Under the pieces are notes generated by a model. The model made no database searches, was not told where the DNA came from, and worked only from the letters and a program-made list of their open reading frames with translations. Shown piece after piece: positions 14,785 through 22,962 of a DNA stretch of 54,826 bases (position 1 is the stretch's first letter; each line of letters begins with the position of its first letter). The position numbers and the translations under genes were made by a program. The DNA lies in assembly GCA_001829495.1 (NCBI GenBank), contig MIBJ01000065.1, positions 1 to 54,826 of the forward strand, in the 5' to 3' direction. The DNA comes from Spirochaetes bacterium RBG_16_49_21 (lineage in GTDB: Bacteria > Spirochaetota > UBA4802 > UBA5550).

Positions 14785-17535
14785 ATGAGTTCTGACAATA
14801 CCATCACCATAAACGGCAATAAATACTCCTTCAGGGAAGGCCAAACCGTTCTCGAGGTAACGAGAGAAAACGGTATCCATATACCGACGCTCTGCCATCT
14901 TGCCGGGACGACCAATACCGGCGCATGCAGGATTTGCGTGATCGAGGTGGAGGGGGTACGCAACCTGGTTGCGTCCTGCGCCATGCCGGCGTCGAAAAAT
15001 ATGGTCGCGTTCACCGACACCCCAAAGGTTATTGAAGCGCGGCGGTTTATCATCGCCTTGCTTATGATTTCGGGAAATCATAACTGCGCCGCCCGCGGTG
15101 CTTTAAATGGCGACTGGACTGATTTCCAGATGAATGTGCGCAATTATGACGGGGCGGCTGAAATATGCGACGCCTACGGCAACTGCGTTCTTCAAGAACT
15201 CGCTTACCGGTATCAGGTGCACGAGCGGATAACCGACCTTCGCCTCAATAATCTTAAAGCCATCTACCCGATAGAAGAAATCAATCCGTTTATCATGCGC
15301 GATTTTTCCCGCTGCATTGTGTGCGGCCGCTGCGTCAAGGCATGCCACGAAGTCCAGGTGAACAACGCAATTTCATACGGATACCGCGGCATGCATGCCA
15401 AGATAGTTACCAAGGGCGACAGCGCCCTCATCGATTCGGACTGCGTTTTCTGCGGGGAATGCATCCAGTCGTGTCCCGTCGCCGCCCTCGTCGAGAAGGA
15501 CGTCAGGTATAACACGCGTTACTGGGGCATGAAACGGGTCGAAAGCACCTGCGCCACCTGCAGCACCGGTTGCGCGGTCAACATATATGTGAAAGATAAT
15601 GCCGTAATCCGGATTGAAGGGAATACCGGCGGCGCGGTGAACCGGGGAAGCCTGTGCGTAAAAGGAAGGTACGGATTCCGGTACGTGCATAGTCCGGAAA
15701 GGCTGAAGCAGCCCCTGGTGAAAAAAAACGGCGGACAGGAGCCGGTGGAGTGGGAAGCGGCTCTCGGCTTCGCAGCAGAAAAGCTGCAAGCTATTTTAAA
15801 AGCCAATGGAGCGGATTCCGTTGCGGGGATAGTTTCCGCGCAGTATCCCAATGAAGACGCCTATATAATGCAAAAGTTCTTTCGCACCGTACTAGGGACT
15901 AATAATATCGACGGCAGCTCCCGGTTGCTCGATGCGCCTGCCGTTTACGCCCTTCACGAATCCATGGGTCTTTCCGCCATGTCCAATTCACTCGACGATA
16001 TTGGCAAAAGCGACCTCATCATGGTTGTCGGCTCCGATACCACCGAGAGCCATGCGGTAATTTCAAGCATGATCAAGAGGGCCGCCTCTTTCCATGAAAA
16101 GGGACTCATTGTCGTTGATCCTAAAACAACGGCTCTGGCGCGGCATGCGAAGTATCACCTGCGTCCGCGTCCCGGCACTGATATAGCCTGGATTTACGGG
16201 TTTATACAGGTCATACTCAAGGAAAATTTAATTGGGGAAGCGACGGCGCGGGAGTCCTTCGCGAACTTCGGCGATCTGAAAAAAACGACCGCGCGCTATA
16301 CGCCGGAGTATGTTGAGAGCGTAACGGGAATACCGGGAACGCTTCTCACCGATGCCGCGCGTGCCTATGCCCGGGCCGGGCGCGCGTCATTGTTTTACGC
16401 TACCGGCGTCACCCAGCAGATGAACGGGACGGAAAATGTGCGGGCGCTTGCAGACCTGGCCATGCTGTGCGGCAATGTCGGAATCGAGGGCGGCGGAATA
16501 AACCCCCTGCGGGGTCAGAGCAATGCGCAGGGGATCTGCGATATGGGGAGCCTCCCCGATCTCTTGCCCGGATATCAGAATGTTGCCGATGACGGCGTTC
16601 GCTTGCGTTTTAAGGAGTACTGGGGCACTGCTGTGCCTGATAATCCCGGAAAGACATTGGTGGAGATAATCCGGGCTGTGGAGAAGGGGAGTATCAAGGC
16701 GCTTATGGTCATGGGAGTCGATCTCCTTGCCTGTCTTCCTGATTATACGAGCGTTGAAAAGGCCCTCCGGAAACTCGACTTGCTTGTCGTTCTTGATATT
16801 ATAAAAAATGATACGGTCGGGATTGCGGATCTGGTTCTTCCCGCCGCGTCAATTGTGGAGCGGGATGGAACTATTACCAATACCGAGAGAAGGGTGCAGC
16901 GTATAAAACAGGCGGTAAAGCCCGCCGGCCAATCGAGAGAAGGCTGGAAAGCATTCGTTGATCTGGCCCGATTAATGGGCAGGCCGATGGAATATAATTC
17001 ATCGGAACAGATATTTAATGAGATCGCCCGGATCGTACCGGCCTATTCAGGCATGAGCTATGCGAGGATTGAAAAGGAAAAAGGCGTACAATGGAATTTC
17101 GGGGCACGGGCGGAAAGCAAAATGTATTTACTGCATGCAAAGGACGGCGGCAAGCCGCGCTTCCATATTGTTGATTTCAGGCTTCCGGATAAAGGTGATC
17201 TGCCCTTCACCTTGGTTGCCGGGAATATAATGAAGGAATATTTTCATTACACGGGCGATCTTGATCCTGTCAAAAAGGGAGTTGGAATGATGAATCCGAT
17301 GGATGCCGAGGGCATCGGCATTGAGGATTCCGGCACGGTGAAAATAACCTCTTCCGTTGGCTCAATCACTTTTCCGGTGAAGCTTGAGACGGATATTCCC
17401 CGGGGGATGCTGTCCATTCCCTTTCATCCGTCAGGGGAAAAGGTAAGCCGGCTCATATCTTCAGATACAGAGCCTGCTTCCGGAATTCCGGCATATAAAT
17501 CAGGCGCGGTTAAAATAGAAGCGTATAGTAAATAA
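14785..17535 (+). CDS. NuoG/FdhA-like molybdopterin subunit lacking the Sec/Cys metal ligand
   Basis: 916 residues. The 2Fe-2S domain has Cys 37, 48, 51 and 65. The His/Cys NuoG segment is split by an insertion (NHNCAARG...EICDAYGNC). Two 4Fe-4S motifs start at 177 (CIVCGRCVKAC) and 220 (CVFCGECIQSCP). The FDH-type 4Fe-4S motif begins at 256 (CATCSTGC) and ends with SLCVKGRYG. The molybdopterin domains keep INPLRGQSNAQGICDMG and related cofactor-binding blocks. At the position of the catalytic Sec/Cys-His pair of formate dehydrogenases it has Leu382-Asp383 (SRLLDAPAVYALHESMG). The paralogue at 24893 has Cys-His there. By homology it is an FDH alpha subunit, but it probably cannot act as a normal formate dehydrogenase; an electron relay or other role is possible. 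Confidence 0.88.
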   Translation: MSSDNTITINGNKYSFREGQTVLEVTRENGIHIPTLCHLAGTTNTGACRICVIEVEGVRNLVASCAMPASKNMVAFTDTPKVIEARRFIIALLMISGNHNCAARGALNGDWTDFQMNVRNYDGAAEICDAYGNCVLQELAYRYQVHERITDLRLNNLKAIYPIEEINPFIMRDFSRCIVCGRCVKACHEVQVNNAISYGYRGMHAKIVTKGDSALIDSDCVFCGECIQSCPVAALVEKDVRYNTRYWGMKRVESTCATCSTGCAVNIYVKDNAVIRIEGNTGGAVNRGSLCVKGRYGFRYVHSPERLKQPLVKKNGGQEPVEWEAALGFAAEKLQAILKANGADSVAGIVSAQYPNEDAYIMQKFFRTVLGTNNIDGSSRLLDAPAVYALHESMGLSAMSNSLDDIGKSDLIMVVGSDTTESHAVISSMIKRAASFHEKGLIVVDPKTTALARHAKYHLRPRPGTDIAWIYGFIQVILKENLIGEATARESFANFGDLKKTTARYTPEYVESVTGIPGTLLTDAARAYARAGRASLFYATGVTQQMNGTENVRALADLAMLCGNVGIEGGGINPLRGQSNAQGICDMGSLPDLLPGYQNVADDGVRLRFKEYWGTAVPDNPGKTLVEIIRAVEKGSIKALMVMGVDLLACLPDYTSVEKALRKLDLLVVLDIIKNDTVGIADLVLPAASIVERDGTITNTERRVQRIKQAVKPAGQSREGWKAFVDLARLMGRPMEYNSSEQIFNEIARIVPAYSGMSYARIEKEKGVQWNFGARAESKMYLLHAKDGGKPRFHIVDFRLPDKGDLPFTLVAGNIMKEYFHYTGDLDPVKKGVGMMNPMDAEGIGIEDSGTVKITSSVGSITFPVKLETDIPRGMLSIPFHPSGEKVSRLISSDTEPASGIPAYKSGAVKIEAYSK

Positions 17536-17561
17536 TAGCCTTGTTGTAAAACTGACTTAAA

Positions 17562-17738
17562 TGTCATTGCGAGGAGCGTCAGCGACGAAGGCCGCTCTCG
17601 AATGTCCTGTCCTTCGCGGCACTCGGCCGTCCTGGCCAGCGCAATCTGGATCAGATATAGAAAAAGGTATTATTATATATTAAGAACAGTCATTTTTTTG
17701 TAGCATTGGCGGATTGCTTCGCTATGCCCGCAATGACA
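17562..17738. repeat. Second CATTGCGAG-type inverted-repeat element, with insert
   Basis: Left arm 17562-17590 (TGTCATTGCGAGGAGCG...GACGAAG), continued after a GC-rich insert by GCAATCTGG at 17641; right arm 17711-17738 (GGATTGCTTCGC...GCAATGACA) inverted. Same family as 980-1112. It separates the FdhA-like gene from the CBS gene; the apparent N-terminal extension of the latter lies inside this repeat and is spurious. Confidence 0.72.
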
Positions 17739-17780
17739 GTGAGCAGCAAGGCAACAAGTCTGATAACAGGAAGTATAAAA

Positions 17781-18218
17781 ATGAAAACAACAGCCAAGGA
17801 TATTTTAAACAAGAAGGGCACGGAGCTGATCAGCATTAAAGAGGGGAGCTCTCTTCTGGATGCGGTCAAGCTGATGCGCGCTCACAAAATCGGCGCGGTA
17901 TTGGTGCTCGGAAAAAAGGACAGCATAGAAGGAATAATAACCGAGCGGGACGTTCTGAGCGCGGTCGATAAATACAACGGCAATATTAATAATGTCAGCG
18001 TTGACGATGTGATGACGAAAAATATCATAGTGGCCGTCCCCGATGATGATATTCAGTATCTGATGGGTATAATGACGAAAAATCGAATACGGCACATTCC
18101 CATTGTAGGCAAGGAGAGAGTAACCGGTCTCGTGTCAATCAGGGATCTGATAGCGACGAAAATGGAAGACTGCGAATTAGAAAATCGGCTTCTTTCCGAT
18201 TATATGAAGAGCGGATAA
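17781..18218 (+). CDS. CBS-pair protein
   Basis: 145 residues from ATG 17781 (AGGAAG seven bases upstream). Two CBS motifs fill the protein: SLLDAVKLMRAHKIGAVLVLGKKDSIEGIITERDVL and VDDVMTKNIIVAVPDDD...RIRHIPIVGKERVTGLVSIRDLI. No fused output domain. Such proteins sense adenosine nucleotides or gate partner proteins. Convergent with the histidine kinase gene at 18239. Confidence 0.88.
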   Translation: MKTTAKDILNKKGTELISIKEGSSLLDAVKLMRAHKIGAVLVLGKKDSIEGIITERDVLSAVDKYNGNINNVSVDDVMTKNIIVAVPDDDIQYLMGIMTKNRIRHIPIVGKERVTGLVSIRDLIATKMEDCELENRLLSDYMKSG

Positions 18219-18238
18219 TTTCCCGCATTGATCATGGC

Positions 18239-19489
18239 CTACTCGACGATACAGAAATCCATGTGCTGCGGCAGTTCAACGGTGAACCGGGCCCCGGTTC
18301 CCTGTTCCGATTCAGCGTATATTCTTCCGCCGTGCATTTGAACAATTTTCCACGACATATACAAACCGATACCGCTCCCTTTTCGCTCAATTAGTTCTTT
18401 CGCCTCGAGCCGGGAAAATTTTTTAAACAGGCGGCGCTTTTCCGATTCAGAGAATCCCGGACCCTCGTTCCACACCGATACCGAGAACCTCCTGTACAGC
18501 TTTTTAATGGTGATGGCGAGCTCCCCTTTTTTATTTCCGTATTTTATCGCGTTGCTCAAAAGATTCAGCATCACGATCTTGATAAGGTTCGGGTCGCAGC
18601 GAACCGGAAACACCGTGTCCGGGTAGTCACGTTCGAGTTTCACGCCCCGCTCGTCAATCTGCGGCGCAACGAGCTCTATGGTGGGTTCGACAACGTCATC
18701 GATGAAATCCACCAGTTGGGGCTTCAGTTCCATCATACTGCTTTCGAACCGGGAGAGATTCAGGTACTGGTTGCTCACGGCGTCCAGGTATTCCGCGTTT
18801 TTTATGACACGCCCCAGGATTTCACGTTGTTTTTTTTCCATTTTCCCGTAGTAACCGTCAGCCATGGTCCGCGTCAGGGTTATGATGGATGAAATGGGGC
18901 TTTTCAATTCATGGGCGACGAATCCGAGCATTTCTTTATAGGCCTGGTAATGCTTTTCGATCTGGTCATTCTGGTACGTTTTTTCCAATGGGTACTGCAA
19001 CAGTTTAGCAATCTCCACGAGCAGAAGGCAGTGATGCTCCGAGTAGGGATTGCTTCCCCGGAAGCCGCAGGAGAGCGCTCCGATGACGCCACTGCCGGAG
19101 ATTACCGGAACAGTTGCACAAGCGTTGACCCCCTCCCCGCAAAGAAGGCACACCAGCTCGGAGCCTCCGGCTTCAAGCGACTGATTGCTGCAATCAGATA
19201 TGACCGGGGCCCGGGAATCGATGACCTGCTCGTAAAAACTTCCGGGGACGTCCTCTGCATGTCCAACGGTAGCCTGCAGCGGATCGTAATCGGTTTTCAC
19301 AAGCCGGATGATAAGGCGCCGGCCGTTTTCTTCGAGCAATCCTATATCCAGCCTGTTGCAAGGGACAATTTCACGGATATCGGGAAAAATCAGGTCAATT
19401 ATCTCCTCTAATGCATCTCCTCGCGAGATATTCAGGTTGATTTTCTCGAGCACTTCCCGTTCGGCGCTTGTTATTCTGAAATCTTCCAA
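18239..19489 (-). CDS. Soluble GAF-domain sensor histidine kinase, Cys-rich sensor
   Basis: 416 residues from TTG 19489 (no in-frame ATG fits). Residues ~25-170 form a GAF domain; HisKA phosphoacceptor His193 in FVAHELKSPISSI; HATPase with N-box LNLLSNAIKYG, WNEGPGFSESE and GSGIGLYMSWKIV. No transmembrane helix, so it is cytoplasmic. The GAF domain carries Cys at 44, 100, 114, 117, 124, 141 and 154, including CLLCGEGVNAC, which could bind a metal, FeS cluster or act as a thiol redox switch (inference). No response regulator is adjacent; the single-domain receivers at 1964 and 47707 are candidates. Confidence 0.9.
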   Translation of the reverse strand: MEDFRITSAEREVLEKINLNISRGDALEEIIDLIFPDIREIVPCNRLDIGLLEENGRRLIIRLVKTDYDPLQATVGHAEDVPGSFYEQVIDSRAPVISDCSNQSLEAGGSELVCLLCGEGVNACATVPVISGSGVIGALSCGFRGSNPYSEHHCLLLVEIAKLLQYPLEKTYQNDQIEKHYQAYKEMLGFVAHELKSPISSIITLTRTMADGYYGKMEKKQREILGRVIKNAEYLDAVSNQYLNLSRFESSMMELKPQLVDFIDDVVEPTIELVAPQIDERGVKLERDYPDTVFPVRCDPNLIKIVMLNLLSNAIKYGNKKGELAITIKKLYRRFSVSVWNEGPGFSESEKRRLFKKFSRLEAKELIERKGSGIGLYMSWKIVQMHGGRIYAESEQGTGARFTVELPQHMDFCIVE

Positions 19490-19710
19490 TGATGGACCTG
19501 CTGCACTGAGTATTCTATTTTTCCGTCACCATATCAAGATCGCCGGAATTTTCAACAATATTTATTTTGTATCTACTCAATAAGTGATGGGATGATATTA
19601 AAACCTCTATTGCCGCGAAGAATTCATTATAGAAAAGCGATCGGATTTTTGTCCTTGACATAATTTTTCAGTCGCCTTTCATGAGGCGTCATCATAGAAA
19701 GGTATTTTTT

Positions 19711-20106
19711 ATGATTCCCGAGAAATCCATAAAATTGTGCGACGTAGCTGCGATATTGGAAGCGGAAGTCCATTACTCGTACAGCCGGCAGCTTGCCATC
19801 GAGATACGGACCGCCCGGGCCAGCGACCTTATGAGTGAGATACTATCGGACGACCAGGTGCCGGACATGCTGCTTACAAGATTATGCAACGCGCAGGTGG
19901 TACGCACCGCCTCGGTATTCGGCATCAAGGCGGTTATTGTGGTGAGGGGAAGCCATCTCAGCCAGAAGATCATCGATCTCGCGGTAGAAGAAAATATCGT
20001 CATTATGACCACCCCGGGGAGCCTTTTCACCTCATGCGGAAAATTATACGCTCATGGCGTGCGCGGGGTACTGGAGATACCTCAGGTGCAGTCAGAAAAT
20101 CCATAA
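19711..20106 (+). CDS. Second DRTGG-domain protein
   Basis: 131 residues from ATG 19711 (AAAGG upstream; an upstream in-frame start at 19681 is less likely). It matches the DRTGG fold of the 3684-4025 protein: IEIRTARASDLMSEILSD in place of the DRTGG signature, then HLSQKIIDLAVEENIVIMTTPGSLFTSCGKLYAHGV. The DxTGG residues themselves are lost (RTARASD). Monocistronic between a divergent kinase gene and the transporter. Probably a small-molecule sensor or regulator; ligand unknown. Confidence 0.8.
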   Translation: MIPEKSIKLCDVAAILEAEVHYSYSRQLAIEIRTARASDLMSEILSDDQVPDMLLTRLCNAQVVRTASVFGIKAVIVVRGSHLSQKIIDLAVEENIVIMTTPGSLFTSCGKLYAHGVRGVLEIPQVQSENP

Positions 20107-20320
20107 ATAAAACTTCAATTGCCCGACCCGGGGGCGTGAATCCACACTCCCAGCCCGGCAAAGCCGGAACCCCAAAAATCTGTTGACATGAAACCTCAAA
20201 AATTTAACGTGGTGCAAGTTTGTAATACAGATTTTATTTATAAACAGAATCAGTAAAAAAAAATTTGTTGCCGAAGCTTTGACTCCGGGAACGATTTAAT
20301 TCTAATTAAGGAGTGTTTAG
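20107..20320. other. Spacer upstream of the transporter gene
   Basis: About 210 bases. It contains a TTGACA at 20183-20188 and a TAATAC at 20223-20228, too far apart to form one promoter, and TAAGGAG just before the transporter ATG. No gene is seen. Confidence 0.4.
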
Positions 20321-21790
20321 ATGACTGCACGAACAAAGGTCCCGACGAGAGCTTGGATAGTCACCTTTGCAGGCATGGCAATCAATCTCTGCTTGGGCAT
20401 TCTGTATGCATGGAGTGTTTGGTCGGCTTCATTGGTATATTCGCCTTCTAAAGATGAGTTGACGAAAGGAGTTAAGGAGCTTCAGGAAACAATAATGAAA
20501 GATGAAGTTCCGGCTGAATTGAAAGAGCTCAAAGGTAAATATCTAAAAGGGAATGACGAAGGAAAGACGAAATTGCTGAATGAGCATTATGCGAAGGTAA
20601 AAGTCCTGGAAATGGCCGGAAAGCCGAAGGACGCAAAAGACCCCGATGGATGGAAATGGCTCACCAATGCCGAGGCCTCATGGCCCTATGCAATCTGCGT
20701 CATTCTGTTCGCCATATTTATGATACCGGGCGGCCGTATCCAGGATAAGATCAGCCCGCGATTCGGAGCGACGCTGGGAGGGTTTTTACTCGCGGCTGGA
20801 TGCATCCTGGCGGGACTGATGAAAAGCTATACCGGGCTTCTCTTGGGTTTCGGGATACTGGGCGGTATCGGGATGGGCATCGGGTATGCCGCTCCGACAC
20901 CGGCTGCATTGAAATGGTTCGGACCTCACAAGCGGGGCCTGATCGCCGGCATAGTCGTCGGCGGTTACGGCGGCGCCGCTCTCTATATTTCGCCTCTTGG
21001 GGAATGGCTCATTGAGAAATACGGCATATCGGGAAGTTTCATAGGCCTGGGAATATTATTTGCCGTGGTGGTAATCATAGCCGGACAATTTCTCATAGTT
21101 CCGCGGGAAGGCTATGTGCCGCCGATGCCTCCTGAAACCGCCAGCAACAACAAAAAGGCTGTTGTTTCTCATTCGGAAGATTGGAGCCCAAAGGAGATGT
21201 TGAAAACGTGGCAGTTCTACGCCCTGGTGTTGCTCTTTATCGGGTCAACACAGTCAGGTTTCTTGATAATATCCAACGCCACCGGCTTGCTTAAGATAAC
21301 CGCCTTTGCGATACCGTTTTTCGCCATGAACGCGTGGATACTCGCCTCATACGGCGGTCTGGTCAATGCTTCGGGACGCGTTAACACCGGTCTCTATTCC
21401 GACAAGATCGGCAGGGCTAATGCGTATACCATCAACGGCATAGTTTCAGCGATATGCCTGGCTCTGATGCCCGCGATAATGGCATCGAAGAGTATCGTGC
21501 TCCTTTTCATCGCTGTCGGTATCGCGTACTGGCAGTACGGCGGAGGGCTTTCGCTTTTACCATCATACACGGCTGATTTCTTCGGATCCAAGAACCTGGG
21601 AGTGAATTACGGCCTGGTATTCCTCGGATGGGGACTCGGATTCTTCATGCCGGCCCTTGCGGGAAAGATCAAGGACCTGACCGGAAGTCTGGATTTGTCC
21701 TTTTATATTTCTGCGGTGATATTAGTCTTTGTCGTAATACTCGGCAGGCTGATAAAGAAGCCGGAGAAAAAGCAACTGAGATCCGCATAA
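20321..21790 (+). CDS. OxlT-like MFS transporter (oxalate/formate antiporter family)
   Basis: 489 residues, 12 predicted helices, TAAGGAG Shine-Dalgarno. OFA-family features: N-terminal LCLGILYAWSVW, GGRIQDKISPRFGATLGG after helix 2, GGIGMGIGYAAPTPAALKWF in the first half, and a second half starting WSPKEMLKTWQFYALV. An insert of about 80 charged residues (SPSKDELTK to KDPDGWKW) separates helices 1 and 2, seen in a subset of this family. The substrate may be formate, oxalate or another carboxylate; the flanking FDH operons make formate attractive, but this is context only. Confidence 0.85.
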   Translation: MTARTKVPTRAWIVTFAGMAINLCLGILYAWSVWSASLVYSPSKDELTKGVKELQETIMKDEVPAELKELKGKYLKGNDEGKTKLLNEHYAKVKVLEMAGKPKDAKDPDGWKWLTNAEASWPYAICVILFAIFMIPGGRIQDKISPRFGATLGGFLLAAGCILAGLMKSYTGLLLGFGILGGIGMGIGYAAPTPAALKWFGPHKRGLIAGIVVGGYGGAALYISPLGEWLIEKYGISGSFIGLGILFAVVVIIAGQFLIVPREGYVPPMPPETASNNKKAVVSHSEDWSPKEMLKTWQFYALVLLFIGSTQSGFLIISNATGLLKITAFAIPFFAMNAWILASYGGLVNASGRVNTGLYSDKIGRANAYTINGIVSAICLALMPAIMASKSIVLLFIAVGIAYWQYGGGLSLLPSYTADFFGSKNLGVNYGLVFLGWGLGFFMPALAGKIKDLTGSLDLSFYISAVILVFVVILGRLIKKPEKKQLRSA

Positions 21791-21832
21791 TACTGATAAG
21801 TACTAAGCTCAAGTTATAACGTAGCACAACCG

Positions 21833-21873
21833 AAGAGGCAGGTTAAAATTATTGACCTGCCTCTTGCTATTTT
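21833..21873 (+). terminator. Intrinsic terminator after the transporter gene
   Basis: 11-bp stem AAGAGGCAGGT / ACCTGCCTCTT with an 11-base AT-rich loop (21844-21854), followed by GCTATTTT. It lies 43 bases after the transporter stop on the same strand. Confidence 0.75.
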
Positions 21874-22404
21874 ACCGGACACGCATCAGTGCTCATTCCG
21901 AGCCTGGTCCAGATGAGTGGCATAAACCAGTCTCATATTAAAAAATAGTTGCATTTTTTGACCTTCATCGTAATGATACTAATAATGTTGGCGAGAGGCT
22001 CGATTCCCGCATGGACATAAGCGGCTTTCGGGGAGCTGCACAGAAATTATGAGGCCCTGATTCTTTCACACAGGGCTTTTCATGATACACTATTTTCCGG
22101 ATTATCGCACCTCTTTCAGGGGTTGACCCCATGAGGGGTGCTGTTTTATCTGACTATCAAGATTACCAAATCCTCCCCCAAAAATGACGAATACTATCGA
22201 GTCTCCAATAGTGCGGTAGATTATTATACCGGTGTGCCTGTTGATTTCATAAACGGGTTATCAGTGTTGTGATTCAACGGTATTATCGCTCCATAATTGA
22301 ATTCTGACTGTACGATTGTTACTACCGTGCCCGTATCTGTTTATTCTGGGTATTATGTAGAACGCCGGGTATTTAATCCATATCGCTCGATACAGGAGTC
22401 GCGT
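21874..22404. other. 530-base intergenic region before the second FDH operon
   Basis: No gene is supported. A hairpin GCCCTG (22054-22059) / CAGGGC (22071-22076) followed by TTTT looks like another terminator. A second complementary pair, AGGGGTTGACCCC, occurs near 22120. The part just before 22405 must hold the promoter of the NuoE-NuoF-FdhA operon, but I see no clear consensus boxes. Confidence 0.45.
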
Positions 22405-22962
22405 ATGACAAAGCACACAAAAAAGTCTTCTCGATCGTCATCGGGAAAATCATCGATTGCGCAACGGGTTGAACAATGGCTCAGGATAGCCGGTAATTCA
22501 TTTTCCAAGGCGCGCGAATCCATCATACCCCTTTTGCAGGCGGCGCAGTCTGAATTTGGATTTCTGCCGAATGAAGTTATGGAAGCGATCGCCCGGTTCC
22601 TCAGAGTACCGCCGGCGCAGATCCAGGGCGTGGCAAGTTTCTATTCGCAGTTTCGGTATGAAGCTCCGGGCAAGCACCGCGTTACGGTATGCCGGGGCAC
22701 CGCGTGCCATGTCCGCGGAAGCGGCAGGGTTGTCGACGAACTGACGATGTGGCTGGGCATCAAACCACAGGAGACGAGCACGGACGGACTGTTTACATTG
22801 GAGACCGTCGCGTGTGTCGGATCATGCGCGCTGGCGCCTCTCATGGTCGTTGACGGCAAGGTCCATGGCCGCCAGACGCCGGCCACCGCCCGCAAAACAA
22901 TGGAGAAGATCAGCATGGCGGAGTCGGAGGCGAACCACGGGGATAAGGAGGATGCGGTATGA
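22405..22962 (+). CDS. NuoE-like 2Fe-2S subunit of formate dehydrogenase
   Basis: 185 residues from ATG 22405 (CAGGAGTCGCGT, good Shine-Dalgarno). A low-complexity basic/Ser start (HTKKSSRSSSGKSS) is followed by the NuoE helical domain (IIPLLQAAQSEFGFLPNEVMEAIARFL) and the 2Fe-2S Cys set CRGTAC and CVGSCA. Overlaps the NuoF gene by four bases (ATGA). Part of an NAD-linked formate dehydrogenase with the next two genes. Confidence 0.92.
   Translation: MTKHTKKSSRSSSGKSSIAQRVEQWLRIAGNSFSKARESIIPLLQAAQSEFGFLPNEVMEAIARFLRVPPAQIQGVASFYSQFRYEAPGKHRVTVCRGTACHVRGSGRVVDELTMWLGIKPQETSTDGLFTLETVACVGSCALAPLMVVDGKVHGRQTPATARKTMEKISMAESEANHGDKEDAV

Noticed and set aside
13450..15081. Minus-strand frame of 543 codons opposite the NuoF-like and FdhA-like genes
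   Set aside because: Shadow of two genes whose motifs are unmistakable on the plus strand; no motif or ribosome site.
14785..17535. Naming this protein a functional formate dehydrogenase
   Set aside because: The Sec/Cys and His of the active site are Leu and Asp, so only homology, not activity, can be claimed.
20183..20228. Promoter for the transporter gene from TTGACA and TAATAC
   Set aside because: Spacing of 34 bases is far outside the 16-18 expected for one sigma-70 promoter.
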